Shown here: one piece after another, positions 19,136 to 27,485 of the stretch
How the letters are laid out: each line of letters begins with the position of its first letter
Position numbering within the stretch: the first letter of the stretch is position 1
Source of the DNA: JBBPYC01 sp965218765
GTDB taxonomy: Bacteria > Pseudomonadota > Gammaproteobacteria > Burkholderiales > Burkholderiaceae_C
Assembly (NCBI GenBank): GCA_965218765.1
Contig: CBDCLU010000002.1
Span: 496,001 to 560,000, forward strand
Direction of reading: 5' to 3'
DNA: 64,000 nucleotides
Position numbers and translations under genes: made by a program
Notes under the pieces: model-generated
What the model was told of the DNA's origin: nothing
The model's input: the letters and a program-made list of their open reading frames with translations, nothing else
Database searches by the model: none

Positions 19136-19510
19136 CTACTTGCCGTCGTCGTCGACGACGAAGCAGGCACGCAGTGCGTTTGCTTCCACGGTGCGCCAGC
19201 GCTTGAGTTGTGGTTGCAAGCCGGGCGCGTCGCGGATCGTGTTGCCGCGCTCTCCACCGATCGACATGGCCTTGGCGATGGTGGTCATGCTGCTGTACTC
19301 CTCGTGCGTCAGTTCCGCGGCAATGGTGTCGAGCGCACACGAACACTTGCTGGTCATCTCGAATGTCGGGCCTGGGTGCGCGCGCATGCACTCTTGCACA
19401 TAGATCACGCGCTCGCGAGTCGGGAAGTCATTTGCGTGCGCAGAGACAAGCGTCAGCAGCGACAGCGCGGCGAGCACGCGCTTGGTGGAGACGATCGAGT
19501 GGTTCGACAT
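19136..19510 (-). CDS. Small secreted four-cysteine protein, function unknown
   Basis: A 124-residue protein that I do not recognise. A signal peptide (about 1-26, ending SAHA-ND) leaves a mature part of roughly 98 residues with four cysteines (Cys41 in VQECMRAH, Cys56 and Cys58 in SKCSCALD, Cys116 in LRACFV). These could form two disulfides or bind a cofactor. It is predicted helical and charged. Tight spacing to the downstream metallohydrolase (8 nt) implies a shared transcript and a role in the quinoprotein system. The ribosome binding site is weak. Confidence 0.7.
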   Translation of the reverse strand: MSNHSIVSTKRVLAALSLLTLVSAHANDFPTRERVIYVQECMRAHPGPTFEMTSKCSCALDTIAAELTHEEYSSMTTIAKAMSIGGERGNTIRDAPGLQPQLKRWRTVEANALRACFVVDDDGK

Positions 19511-19564
19511 GCTGGAAATACCGAGGTAAGTAATTGTCGGGGCAGAAAAGATTGCGCAGCCGAC

Positions 19565-20260
19565 TCAGCGCGTCTCGGCGCCTTCGAGCGTCAGCCGCTC
19601 AATCAGCAAAGGGGGTGCCTCGCCGGACCTGGTGTCGGCCATGCGCGTCTCGATCGCATACACCCCGCCCGGCACTTCGCTCGACAGCTCGAACACATAG
19701 CGCTTGCTGGCGAATCGATCGAAGCGCGCGCGCAACGGGTCGTCGGTGTAAGGAATCACGGTAATCTCGCGCACCGAAACGGCATGGCCCGCAAAGGGCC
19801 GCTCAACCGTTCGGATCGCGGCGTTCTGATAGATCGCCATCCGGATGCGGCTGCGGAAATAGTTCGGCTGACCTTTGGTCAGGCGCTGCATCTCATGGAT
19901 GTCGCGTTCCAGGAAATACAGCACCACCGGATTGCCGTGCAGCCCGTCGATCGATGGTTGTGGCGCGCCGCGCGTGCTGTCGAGAAACCGCGTGCTTGCG
20001 CTGCAGCAGGCGCCATCGGACTGGGCCGTGAAGACGACGTCAACATGGTCGTCGAACGGCGTTTCCAAACTGCCGCGCCGGGTATAGACATAATGAAGCG
20101 TCTGTGGCGGCTGAATGCGACCGAGATGGTTGTCCAGAAACAGCGCCTGCTCGGCCGGCGAATAGTCGCTCGCAGCCAAGGCAGGGACACCAGAACAGGC
20201 CCCTGCAACGAGCAGCAGGGCCAGCCGCCGCACATTCGCATCGATCCAGCGTTTGCTCAT
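19565..20260 (-). CDS. Secreted protein of unknown function in quinoprotein cluster
   Basis: A 231-residue protein without a family I can name. The signal peptide (about 1-30) ends PALAA. The mature region contains LHYVYTRRGSLETPFDDHVD and an adjacent cysteine pair in DGACCSAS; the C-terminal half is predominantly beta (VFELSSEVPGGVYAIETRM). ATG overlaps the protease stop by 4 nt (20257-20260), which implies translational coupling. The reading frame is open well upstream, but this ATG is the only start giving a signal peptide. A periplasmic lipid- or ligand-binding beta-sandwich is possible but unproven. Confidence 0.65.
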   Translation of the reverse strand: MSKRWIDANVRRLALLLVAGACSGVPALAASDYSPAEQALFLDNHLGRIQPPQTLHYVYTRRGSLETPFDDHVDVVFTAQSDGACCSASTRFLDSTRGAPQPSIDGLHGNPVVLYFLERDIHEMQRLTKGQPNYFRSRIRMAIYQNAAIRTVERPFAGHAVSVREITVIPYTDDPLRARFDRFASKRYVFELSSEVPGGVYAIETRMADTRSGEAPPLLIERLTLEGAETR

Positions 20261-21303
20261 CGAATCGATTCCGTGGTTTCTGTAGCGTCGCAATGTGGCA
20301 TCTGCGTTGCCTGAACGGCCGGTCCGGTCGCGAGCGGCGGCGAGTGGCCCACTGGCGCACTGCCCACCAGCATCGGCCGCAACTGCGCCGCTTGACCCCG
20401 GGGCTCGATGGCGATCGAACAACGCAGGGCCGCCTGCGCCTGCGCAGGCTGATCGAGGTGCGACAGCGCGACACCCAGCAGAAACCAGGGCTCGGCATCC
20501 GTCCGGTCGTCATGTGTCCATTCGTCGGCAAGCGAGCGCAACGCCTCCCAGCGGTTGTCGCGTTGCATCGAACCGGCGCGCAAAAAGCGAGGCTGCTCCG
20601 ATATGGCACGCTGCCAATAGGGCAGCCGGGCCGAGCGGTCCGGGCCCACCGGCTCATATTTTGAGACTGGAGCATCCAGCAAGGTGGAAAGCCAGACCGC
20701 CGGCGCAGCGTAGTAATGTGCGTCGCCACCACGCAGGCGAAACGTCAGGATGCCGACCAGCCGAAGCGATGCATCGAACAAGCCTCCACCGCTGGCGCCT
20801 GAATTGAACCAGTTGGTGCTCTGGATCACGCGGCCAGCATCGAGCCGGTGCAGTGCCACCACCTGACCCTCGCTGTATTGAATGTTGAGCCCGCCGGTGT
20901 AGCCCAACGCGGAAACCGGCTGACCCAGCTCCAGCCGATCCACATCAGCGAGCACCGCCACCGTAGCCTGCAAGCGGGGCACCAGCAGCAAGCACAGGTC
21001 GTGCTCCGCATCGCGCAGTTGCGCCGCCACCGGCCAGCGCGCACCGCCGCGCAGCACGTAAAGCTGTTGCGCATCGCGCGTGACGTGACAGTTCGTGACG
21101 ACGTGCTCGGATGCGATCGCAACGCCCGAGCCGAGCGAGTACCCACCCTGCAGGCGATCGGCTTCGATCTTGAGCACGGTACCCGCCAATCCGATCAGTT
21201 GCGAACGGTCGATTTCCGCAAGGCATGCGGCATCCATGCCAATCCCGACGATCAACACCAGCGCAGCGTGCGCAACTCGTCGAACGGTCCGGTTTGAAAG
21301 CAT
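20257..21303 (-). CDS. Periplasmic trypsin-like serine protease with C-terminal helical (TPR-like) tail
   Basis: A 348-residue exported protein. The signal peptide covers about 1-29. The trypsin-like domain (about 35-210) has the triad His73 (VVTNCHVT), Asp102 (EHDLCLLL) and Ser171 in FNSGASGGGLFD. The oxyanion sequence is thus GASGG rather than the more usual GNSGG. Two cysteines (72 and 104) flank the triad and may pair. The C-terminal part (about 235-320) is helical with WFLLGVALSHLDQPAQAQAALR, resembling a TPR. No PDZ domain is present, unlike DegP. The job could be maturation or quality control of the quinoprotein machinery; the cluster context is the only evidence. Confidence 0.78.
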   Translation of the reverse strand: MLSNRTVRRVAHAALVLIVGIGMDAACLAEIDRSQLIGLAGTVLKIEADRLQGGYSLGSGVAIASEHVVTNCHVTRDAQQLYVLRGGARWPVAAQLRDAEHDLCLLLVPRLQATVAVLADVDRLELGQPVSALGYTGGLNIQYSEGQVVALHRLDAGRVIQSTNWFNSGASGGGLFDASLRLVGILTFRLRGGDAHYYAAPAVWLSTLLDAPVSKYEPVGPDRSARLPYWQRAISEQPRFLRAGSMQRDNRWEALRSLADEWTHDDRTDAEPWFLLGVALSHLDQPAQAQAALRCSIAIEPRGQAAQLRPMLVGSAPVGHSPPLATGPAVQATQMPHCDATETTESIR

Positions 21304-21329
21304 GCGGCCTGCTGCGGTATTCGCGCGCT

Positions 21330-22199
21330 TCAGTGCTTCGGCGCCTCGAACGACGCATCCACGATCGGCACGTTGAACGTCTCCAGGATCGCGTTGATCT
21401 CGGGCCTTTTCGAATCGATCAACTGTTCCACCTGCTCCTTCCACGCGCGCTCTCCATAACGCACACCCATCGCGATCTGGTAGTCGAACCTGACGCCGTC
21501 CTCGGACTTCAGCGGCACCAGCTCCAGCGCCGGGCTCTTCACCTTGCGCACGAAATAACCGGCGGTCGGGCCCCAGACGATTGCTGCATCGATCTTGCCC
21601 TGCGCCAGGTCTTTCTCGACGATTTCGCCCGGATACTGCGCCGGGTCGGCGTTCATGGTCCGATACGGCACGCCTTGATCCACCAAGCCGTGCTTGACGA
21701 GCCAGTCAGATGCGGGCGAGCGATCGTAGATGCCGATGCGCAGCGATTTCAGCGTGGCCGGATCCAGCTTCAAAAAGTCTTCCGCCGACTTCACGCCGTC
21801 CATGCCGCGGCCTTTGGCGAAAACCAGCGCATAGGTGGACCGGTAGTACGGTTTCGTGACGGAGACCTGATCGAAGCCGACCGGCACACCGATCACGATA
21901 TCGCACGGGTAGTCCTGCCCAGGCAGTTTGAATTTCAACGTGTTGCGAATGAAGGCAAGACGCTGCGGAAAGGAATAGTAGGTGACCGGCAAACCCATTG
22001 CCTTGCCAAACACGTCGGCGATACGGTTTTCGATGCCGTCGCCGGCGGTATTCGAGAACGGCATGTTGTTGGGGTCCTGGCAAACCCGCAACTCCGTACG
22101 CGGAGGCTGCTGGTCCTGCGCCGAAACGGAGCCTGCGCCAGCGATCAGCGAAAGGCAGAGTAGCCAGATGGGATGCATTGGCCTTGCTTGTAGCTTCAT
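21330..22199 (-). CDS. xoxJ: Quinoprotein dehydrogenase-associated substrate-binding protein (MxaJ/XoxJ type)
   Basis: A 289-residue periplasmic binding-protein-fold protein. The signal peptide ends about residue 28 (SVSA-QD). LRVCQDPNNMPFSN is the diagnostic opening of the MxaJ/XoxJ family, followed by YPCDIVIGVP and TKPYYRSTYALVF. XoxJ is thought to help maturation or activation of XoxF by binding the partly folded enzyme. It lies downstream of xoxF on the same strand, but a strong terminator-like hairpin (22281-22315) separates them. An alternative start seven codons inside (22178), with AAGG before it, is plausible. Confidence 0.9.
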   Translation of the reverse strand: MKLQARPMHPIWLLCLSLIAGAGSVSAQDQQPPRTELRVCQDPNNMPFSNTAGDGIENRIADVFGKAMGLPVTYYSFPQRLAFIRNTLKFKLPGQDYPCDIVIGVPVGFDQVSVTKPYYRSTYALVFAKGRGMDGVKSAEDFLKLDPATLKSLRIGIYDRSPASDWLVKHGLVDQGVPYRTMNADPAQYPGEIVEKDLAQGKIDAAIVWGPTAGYFVRKVKSPALELVPLKSEDGVRFDYQIAMGVRYGERAWKEQVEQLIDSKRPEINAILETFNVPIVDASFEAPKH

Positions 22200-22280
22200 G
22201 CTTCGATCAACAATCTCGAAAATTCGGATGGTGCGCCGTAAAACGGGTGTATCTCGAAAGAACAGCGTTTGTCGGTAAAC

Positions 22281-22315
22281 AAAAAGGAGATGGCAGCCAC
22301 GAGGGCGCCATCTCC
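22281..22315 (-). terminator. Rho-independent terminator downstream of xoxF
   Basis: Read on the minus strand, a 9-bp stem (GGAGATGGC / GCCATCTCC, 22307-22315 with 22286-22294) with a 12-nt loop is followed directly by TTTTT. It stands about 115 bp after the xoxF stop and 80 bp before xoxJ. It would end or attenuate the xoxF transcript, allowing more XoxF than downstream products. Confidence 0.8.
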
Positions 22316-22431
22316 ATCCAACCCTTCAGACCAATGTTGCCAACCAGGAAAAGCCGGCCTGCGCAGCCAACCCGTTAACCTGGTCGCTCAAAGGTCGCGT
22401 GTTTAGCGACCCAGACGGGCTTGACCAGCAA

Positions 22432-24258
22432 TCACTTGCCGGGCAATGTGAATACCGTGAGCGAGCCGCCAAGTTCGGTGTACTGCGCCAACTCGCGATA
22501 GCCACCGACGGCACCCAGCCCTTCCTGATCCTTCTCAAGACCAGCCGCCATGCCGATGCCGGCCCAGCCCCCGATGCCGGAAAACACCCCGATGAACTGC
22601 TTGCCCTTGTGCTCGTAGGTAAACACATTGCCGATGATCCCTGACGGGGTCTTGAAGCTGAACAGTTCCTTGTTGATGTCCTTCTTGTCCATGCACTTGA
22701 TGTAGCCCTCGAGCGTACCGAAGCAGGTCAAGCCACCGGCCGTGTTGAGCACCCCGCTCCAGACGGAGAACTTCTCCGCATGCGTCTGCTCGATCTTGCC
22801 AGTCCCCGCGTTCCACGCGATGAAGTTGCCCATTCCGCCGTGGCTGTTCGGCGCCGGATACATCGACAGGGTCGCACCCACGTACGGCTGGCCGGCGGTG
22901 TATTCGACCTTGAACGGCTCGTAGTCCATGCACACATGGTTCGTCGGCACGTAGAACAGCTTGGTTTCCGGGTCGAACGACGCAGGCTGCTGATCCTTGG
23001 TGCCGAGCGCGGCCGGACAGATGCCTTTGGTGTTCACGTCCGGTCCCTGTACCGCGGTCGAGTATTTGTCCACTACCTGCGGCCGACCGCTCTTCATGTC
23101 GATGTTGGTCGCCCAGTTCACGGCCGGATCGAACTTCTCGGCGACGAGCAATTCGCCGGTGATGCGGTCCATCGTGTAGCCGAAGCCGTTGCGGTCGAAG
23201 TGCACGAGCGCCTTGGTCGGCTTGCCTTTCACATCGATGTCCGCCAGGATCATCTCATTCACGCCGTCGAAGTCCCACTGATCGAATGGCGTCATCTGAT
23301 AGACCCACTTGGCCATGCCGGTGTCCACGTCGCGCGCGAAGATCGTCATCGACCACTTATTGTCGCCCGGACGCTGCGCCGGATTCCAGGTCGACGGATT
23401 GCCCGTGCCGTAGTACATCAGGTTGGCGGCCTTGTCGTAGCTGAACCAACCCCAGGTGGTGCCGCCGCCGATCTTCCATTGGTCGCCCTTCCAGGTCTTC
23501 AAGGAAGAATCCTTGCCAACCGGCGCCATCTTGCCGTCGGTCCAGGTCATCGTCTTTTCCGGATCCATCAGCATCTCGGAGTCCGGCCCGACGCTGTACC
23601 CCTTCCAGGCCTGCTTGCCGTCCTTGATATCGTAGGCCACGATGAAGCCGCGCACGCCCCACTCGCCGCCGCTGATGCCGGTGATGACCTTGTCCTTGAA
23701 GATGTGCGGCGCGTTGGTGTTTACCGCACCGGCTTTAGGATCCCCGTTCTTCACGCTCCAGACCACCTTGCCGTTCTTGGCATCAAGCGCGACGAGATTG
23801 CTGTCGGCCTGCTGCAAGAACACTTTGCCTTCTGCATACGCGACACCGCGGTTCACCGTGTCGCAGCACATCTGCGGGATCACCGCCGGGTCCTGTTTCG
23901 GCTCGTACTTCCAGACGATCTTTTTCGTATCGAGATCGATCGCGAACACCTTGTTCGGAAATGGCGACACGAGATACATCATCCCGTCGATCACCAGCGG
24001 CGAGCCCTCATGGCCGCGCAGCACGCCGGTGGAAAACGTCCAAGCAACCTGCAGCTTGTCGACATTGTCCTTGTTGATTTGATCGAGCTTGCTGTAGCGC
24101 TGGTTGAACATGTTGCCAGCCTGCATCGCCCAGTTGTTTGGGTTGGCGATGTTTTTTTCCACGTCCGCGTTTGCAGCCGCCAAACCGGGCAGCAACAGCG
24201 CTGAGGTGGCCACCAGTTGCCACGCGTTGCGCTTCTTGAACTGCTTCTGTATCTCCAT
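22432..24258 (-). CDS. xoxF: Lanthanide-dependent PQQ methanol dehydrogenase XoxF
   Basis: A 608-residue periplasmic quinoprotein alcohol dehydrogenase. The signal peptide spans about 1-31. Eight tryptophan-docking propeller blades follow. Key residues: adjacent cysteines 131-132 (QMCCDTVNRG) of the vicinal disulfide, the metal ligands Glu199 (GGEWG) and Asn287 (GTGNP), the catalytic Asp329 and the extra Asp331 in WDFDGVNE. Asp two residues after the catalytic Asp marks lanthanide-dependent XoxF; MxaF has Ala there. Overall sequence resembles the XoxF5 clade. The segment before it reads TPFDQ, where I recall TPHDE in better-known XoxF proteins. It has AGGAG 10 nt before the ATG. It oxidises methanol to formaldehyde (or formate) and passes electrons to a cytochrome c. 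Confidence 0.95.
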   Translation of the reverse strand: MEIQKQFKKRNAWQLVATSALLLPGLAAANADVEKNIANPNNWAMQAGNMFNQRYSKLDQINKDNVDKLQVAWTFSTGVLRGHEGSPLVIDGMMYLVSPFPNKVFAIDLDTKKIVWKYEPKQDPAVIPQMCCDTVNRGVAYAEGKVFLQQADSNLVALDAKNGKVVWSVKNGDPKAGAVNTNAPHIFKDKVITGISGGEWGVRGFIVAYDIKDGKQAWKGYSVGPDSEMLMDPEKTMTWTDGKMAPVGKDSSLKTWKGDQWKIGGGTTWGWFSYDKAANLMYYGTGNPSTWNPAQRPGDNKWSMTIFARDVDTGMAKWVYQMTPFDQWDFDGVNEMILADIDVKGKPTKALVHFDRNGFGYTMDRITGELLVAEKFDPAVNWATNIDMKSGRPQVVDKYSTAVQGPDVNTKGICPAALGTKDQQPASFDPETKLFYVPTNHVCMDYEPFKVEYTAGQPYVGATLSMYPAPNSHGGMGNFIAWNAGTGKIEQTHAEKFSVWSGVLNTAGGLTCFGTLEGYIKCMDKKDINKELFSFKTPSGIIGNVFTYEHKGKQFIGVFSGIGGWAGIGMAAGLEKDQEGLGAVGGYRELAQYTELGGSLTVFTLPGK

Positions 24259-24583
24259 TGCGGGTACTCCTCTGTTGTTTGAAAAATCAAGCGTTTCACG
24301 ATGTGCGCGGTACGACGTATTTGAGCGGACCGCCAACCAGCGCACGATGGCGCCAGACCTTTGTTGATGTTTCCCAACTGCCTGCCCGACTTTCTAGACC
24401 GATTGCGCAGGCCCCGCGCTAGGACTAACCCTGATCGCCGCAACGGCGCGATGCGCGAAGATTGGTCAGCTATGGAACAAACACGAGGCGTTGGTCGTTG
24501 CCAAACACATCGATCGGCATATTCGCCGGCTCGGTAACTCTTGTGTCGAATCGAACACCCTGCGACAACGTCGTTGCGTGCAC
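24259..24583. promoter_or_regulatory. Divergent promoter region between xoxF and mxaR
   Basis: A 325-bp gene-free region that must drive xoxF leftward and the mxaRSACKL operon rightward. It is visibly more AT-rich near xoxF than the surrounding genes. A short inverted repeat, CAACG-T-CGTTG, lies near 24566-24576 just before mxaR. I cannot identify a confident -35/-10 pair or a known operator. Frames open on the plus strand from 24491 are probably untranslated leader. Confidence 0.5.
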
Positions 24584-25606
24584 ATGAAACCACCGGAGCA
24601 TGAACTGAGCGACTGGCGCGTGGCTGCGCTGGCTTTGGAAGCCCAGGTGGCACGCGCTGTGGTGGGCCAGAGCTCGGCCATTCGCGATCTGGTGACCGCG
24701 GTGTTTGCGCGCGGGCACGTGCTGCTGCAAGGCGATGTCGGGGTCGGCAAAACGACTCTGCTGCGCGCGATGGCGCAGACGCTGGGCGGCGCCTACGCGC
24801 GCACCGAGGGCACGCTCGACCTGATGCCGAACGACCTGATCTACTACACCTACATCAGTGCGGACGGCAAGCCCGCGGTCGAGGCCGGCCCGTTGCTGCA
24901 GCACGGTGAGCGCCTGGCAGTTTTTTTCTTCAACGAGATCAATCGAGCCCGGCCGCAGGTGCATGCGCTGCTGCTGCGTGTCATGGCCGAACGCAGCGTA
25001 ACCGCGTTCAACCGTGAGTTCCGGTTCCCGCATCTGCTCGTGTTTGCGGACCGCAATCGCGTCGAACGCGAGGAAACCTTCGAGATCTCGGCTGCCGCAC
25101 GCGACCGCTTCATGATGGAGCTGTCGATCGATGCGCCCGCATCCGACGACGACCGCCGCACACTCGCCTTCGACCCGCGTTTTCACGACACCGACCGGCT
25201 GGTCGACGGGCTCGAAGCGGCGATGCTCGACTACCGCGCGCTCGGCGCCGTGGCCGCGTCGATCCAGCAACATGTGCAGGCGACCGACGCGCTGCAGGCA
25301 TACGTGTTGAAGCTGTGGCGCGCGACGGCCGCCCCGCATGAATACGGGGTGCGCCTGTCCGATGTCGACACCGCCGAGCTGATGCTGGCTGGTGCCAGCC
25401 CGCGCGGGGTCAGCCTGCTGCTGCGCGCGGCGCGGGTGGCCGCCTGGCTGGACGGCAGCGACTGGCTGACCCCCGAGCACGTGCAGTCGGTATTCGTCCA
25501 GACGATCGCGCACCGGCTGGTGTTGCAGCCGGTCTACGAGATGCGCCGGCACGAAATCGTCGGGCCGCTGATGCGCGGCATCCTCGCGCAGGTGGCGGCT
25601 CCGTGA
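24584..25606 (+). CDS. mxaR: MoxR-family AAA+ ATPase of methanol dehydrogenase maturation
   Basis: A 340-residue cytosolic AAA+ protein. Walker A is GDVGVGKTT (about 50-58), and Walker B is AVFFFNEINRARP. Sensor-like FADRNRVEREETFEIS and the C-terminal lid follow, as in MoxR/RavA-type chaperones. In classical methylotrophs MoxR (MxaR) acts with MxaS/C/L to insert the metal into methanol dehydrogenase. The chosen ATG at 24584 lacks a strong ribosome binding site; GTG two codons upstream is possible. It is the first gene of a tight mxaRSACKL operon divergent from xoxF. The stop overlaps the next start (GTGA). Confidence 0.88.
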   Translation: MKPPEHELSDWRVAALALEAQVARAVVGQSSAIRDLVTAVFARGHVLLQGDVGVGKTTLLRAMAQTLGGAYARTEGTLDLMPNDLIYYTYISADGKPAVEAGPLLQHGERLAVFFFNEINRARPQVHALLLRVMAERSVTAFNREFRFPHLLVFADRNRVEREETFEISAAARDRFMMELSIDAPASDDDRRTLAFDPRFHDTDRLVDGLEAAMLDYRALGAVAASIQQHVQATDALQAYVLKLWRATAAPHEYGVRLSDVDTAELMLAGASPRGVSLLLRAARVAAWLDGSDWLTPEHVQSVFVQTIAHRLVLQPVYEMRRHEIVGPLMRGILAQVAAP

Positions 25607-26499
25607 CGTCCACCGGGCCGGCGGCGCCACCCGATGCGGCGCGGCATCGCACGCAGCCGCTGCGGGAGATCCACTACCGGATCGATGCGCCCGCGCGCGG
25701 TCACTTCCCCGGTCACCATCCCGGTGTGGGCGGCGATGGCGGCCACATGCTGCGGGGTCACGCAGCGCTGCTCGACGCGCCGGATGCACGCCGGCTCGAC
25801 CTGCACGCGAGCCTGCGCGATCCGTTCGGCAACTGGATCGTGCGGGTCTACAGCCAGCGCAAATCGATCTCCGTGACGATGGTGGCCGATCTGTCGGCAT
25901 CGATGACGTTCGCAGGCCGTAGGCGCCGGCTCGACGTGCTGGCGGACTTTGTGCAGTGCCTGGCGCGATCGGCCTGGCGCACCGGCGACAGCTTCGGCTT
26001 CATCGGCTGCGACGATGACGTTCGCCCGGATGCGATGCTTTTGCAGACCCGTCGGCGCGGCGCCGGCGACGCATTCGCTGCGCGTCTGCGCAAATTGATG
26101 CTGGCCGATCGCGCGTCCGCCGCCGGGCTCGAAGCGGCGTGCCGCCATCTGGGCCGGTCCCGTGCGCTGGTGTTTCTCGTGTCGGACTTTCATCTGGCGA
26201 ATGCCGAGATCGGCCGCGTGCTTGCATCGCTGGCCCGGCATGACGTGGTGCCCGTCGTGCTGTGGGACGCGCTCGAGTTCGCGCCGGACCTGCCCGCCGG
26301 CCTATTGCCGATGACCGATCCGGAATCCGGTCGAGAGCGGCTGGTCTGGTGGCGCCCCGCGTTGCGTCGACGCTGGATCGACGCGCGCGAAGATCGCCGG
26401 GCTGAATTGACGCGGTTGTTTCGTGCGCGCCGGTTGCGGCCGTGTTTCATGGAAAACGGCTTCGACGCGGATCGGATCACCCGACATTTCCATGCTTGA
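25603..26499 (+). CDS. mxaS: DUF58-domain protein MxaS
   Basis: A 298-residue protein, start GTG overlapping the mxaR stop. The DUF58 signature appears as LREIHYRIDAPARG...PDARRLDLHASLRDPFGNWIVRVY. A VWA-like core follows (SVTMVADLSASMTF; VFLVSDFHLANAEIG). MoxR-type ATPases typically work with DUF58 and VWA partners. In the mxa gene set MxaS is required for an active methanol dehydrogenase, probably in metal insertion. No membrane segment is evident. The last 8 nt overlap mxaA. Confidence 0.85.
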   Translation: MTSTGPAAPPDAARHRTQPLREIHYRIDAPARGHFPGHHPGVGGDGGHMLRGHAALLDAPDARRLDLHASLRDPFGNWIVRVYSQRKSISVTMVADLSASMTFAGRRRRLDVLADFVQCLARSAWRTGDSFGFIGCDDDVRPDAMLLQTRRRGAGDAFAARLRKLMLADRASAAGLEAACRHLGRSRALVFLVSDFHLANAEIGRVLASLARHDVVPVVLWDALEFAPDLPAGLLPMTDPESGRERLVWWRPALRRRWIDAREDRRAELTRLFRARRLRPCFMENGFDADRITRHFHA

Positions 26500-27442
26500 G
26501 ACGGCGCTGGACAGGCGCTCGCTGGCCTGCTGCTGGCGCCGTGCGGCAGCAGCAGGCGCGCTGCTCGGCGCGCTGCTTGGCTGTACGGCAATTCCGACGG
26601 GCGTGGCAGCGGTTTCCGTCGACGAGCCGCGCGCATTCGGTTGGCAGATCGGTGACGTGGTGGCGCGCCGTATCCGGATCGACGCGCCACCCGGCACGGT
26701 GCTGGACGCGGCAACGCTGCCGCGTGCCCATACGCGCGGCGGCGCGGTCGAACTGCGTGGCATGGAATGGCTGCACGGCGGCCCCGACACGACGGCCACT
26801 CACCACGAATTGACCCTGCGCTATCAACTGATGCGCTCTCCGCCGGCGCTGCGCAGCTACGAGTTGCCGGCAGTCGTGTTCCAGTTCAACGGAGCAACGC
26901 CGGTGCAGCAAGCGCGGCTCGACGGCTGGGGCCTGATGGTGTCGCCGCTGGTGCCGGCCGATGCACCGACCCGCCGTGGTCTGGGTGCATTGCGCCCGGA
27001 CGCACCATCAGTGCCGATCGACACGCGAACGGTTCGGCAGCGCATGATCGGCTACGGCGCGGCTGCCCTGCTGCTGCTTGCCTACTTGGCTCACGTCTAC
27101 CTGGGCGTCCCCTGGTGGCAGCGGCGCAATCGGCCGTTTGCCACCGCCTGGCACGCGTTGCGCGCGCTGCCTGCCGGCAGCGAGCAGGACCAGCGAAACG
27201 CGGCTTACGCACAGCTGCATCGCGCATTCAATGCGAGCGGCGGCGAAGTGCTGTTCGAGACCGGCGTTGACCGGTTCGTGGCGCGACGTCCGCGCTTCGC
27301 CTTGCTGCGCGGCGAAATCCGGCAGTTCTTCCAGGCGTCGAGGCAGGTGCACTTCGGTTCGCCGACGGCCGACGACGGCGGACGGGAGCAGCTGCTGGCG
27401 TTCTGTCGGCGCTGCCGCGATGCGGAACGGGGCTCGGCGTGA
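26492..27442 (+). CDS. mxaA: Methanol dehydrogenase accessory protein MxaA
   Basis: A 316-residue membrane-anchored periplasmic protein. The N-terminal signal includes LLGALLGCTAIP, so a lipoprotein-type Cys at about residue 31 is possible. The periplasmic domain begins VSVDEPRAFGWQIGDVVARR. A single membrane helix (MIGYGAAALLLLAYLAHVYLG, about 180-200) leads to a cytoplasmic tail with LHRAFNASGGEVLFETGVDRF. This architecture matches MxaA, needed for metal incorporation into methanol dehydrogenase. It overlaps mxaS by 8 nt and precedes mxaC. Confidence 0.8.
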   Translation: MLETALDRRSLACCWRRAAAAGALLGALLGCTAIPTGVAAVSVDEPRAFGWQIGDVVARRIRIDAPPGTVLDAATLPRAHTRGGAVELRGMEWLHGGPDTTATHHELTLRYQLMRSPPALRSYELPAVVFQFNGATPVQQARLDGWGLMVSPLVPADAPTRRGLGALRPDAPSVPIDTRTVRQRMIGYGAAALLLLAYLAHVYLGVPWWQRRNRPFATAWHALRALPAGSEQDQRNAAYAQLHRAFNASGGEVLFETGVDRFVARRPRFALLRGEIRQFFQASRQVHFGSPTADDGGREQLLAFCRRCRDAERGSA

Positions 27443-27485
27443 AGAACGACCTGCTGAATCGGCCCGCCCGAGGCGCGGCGCATCG

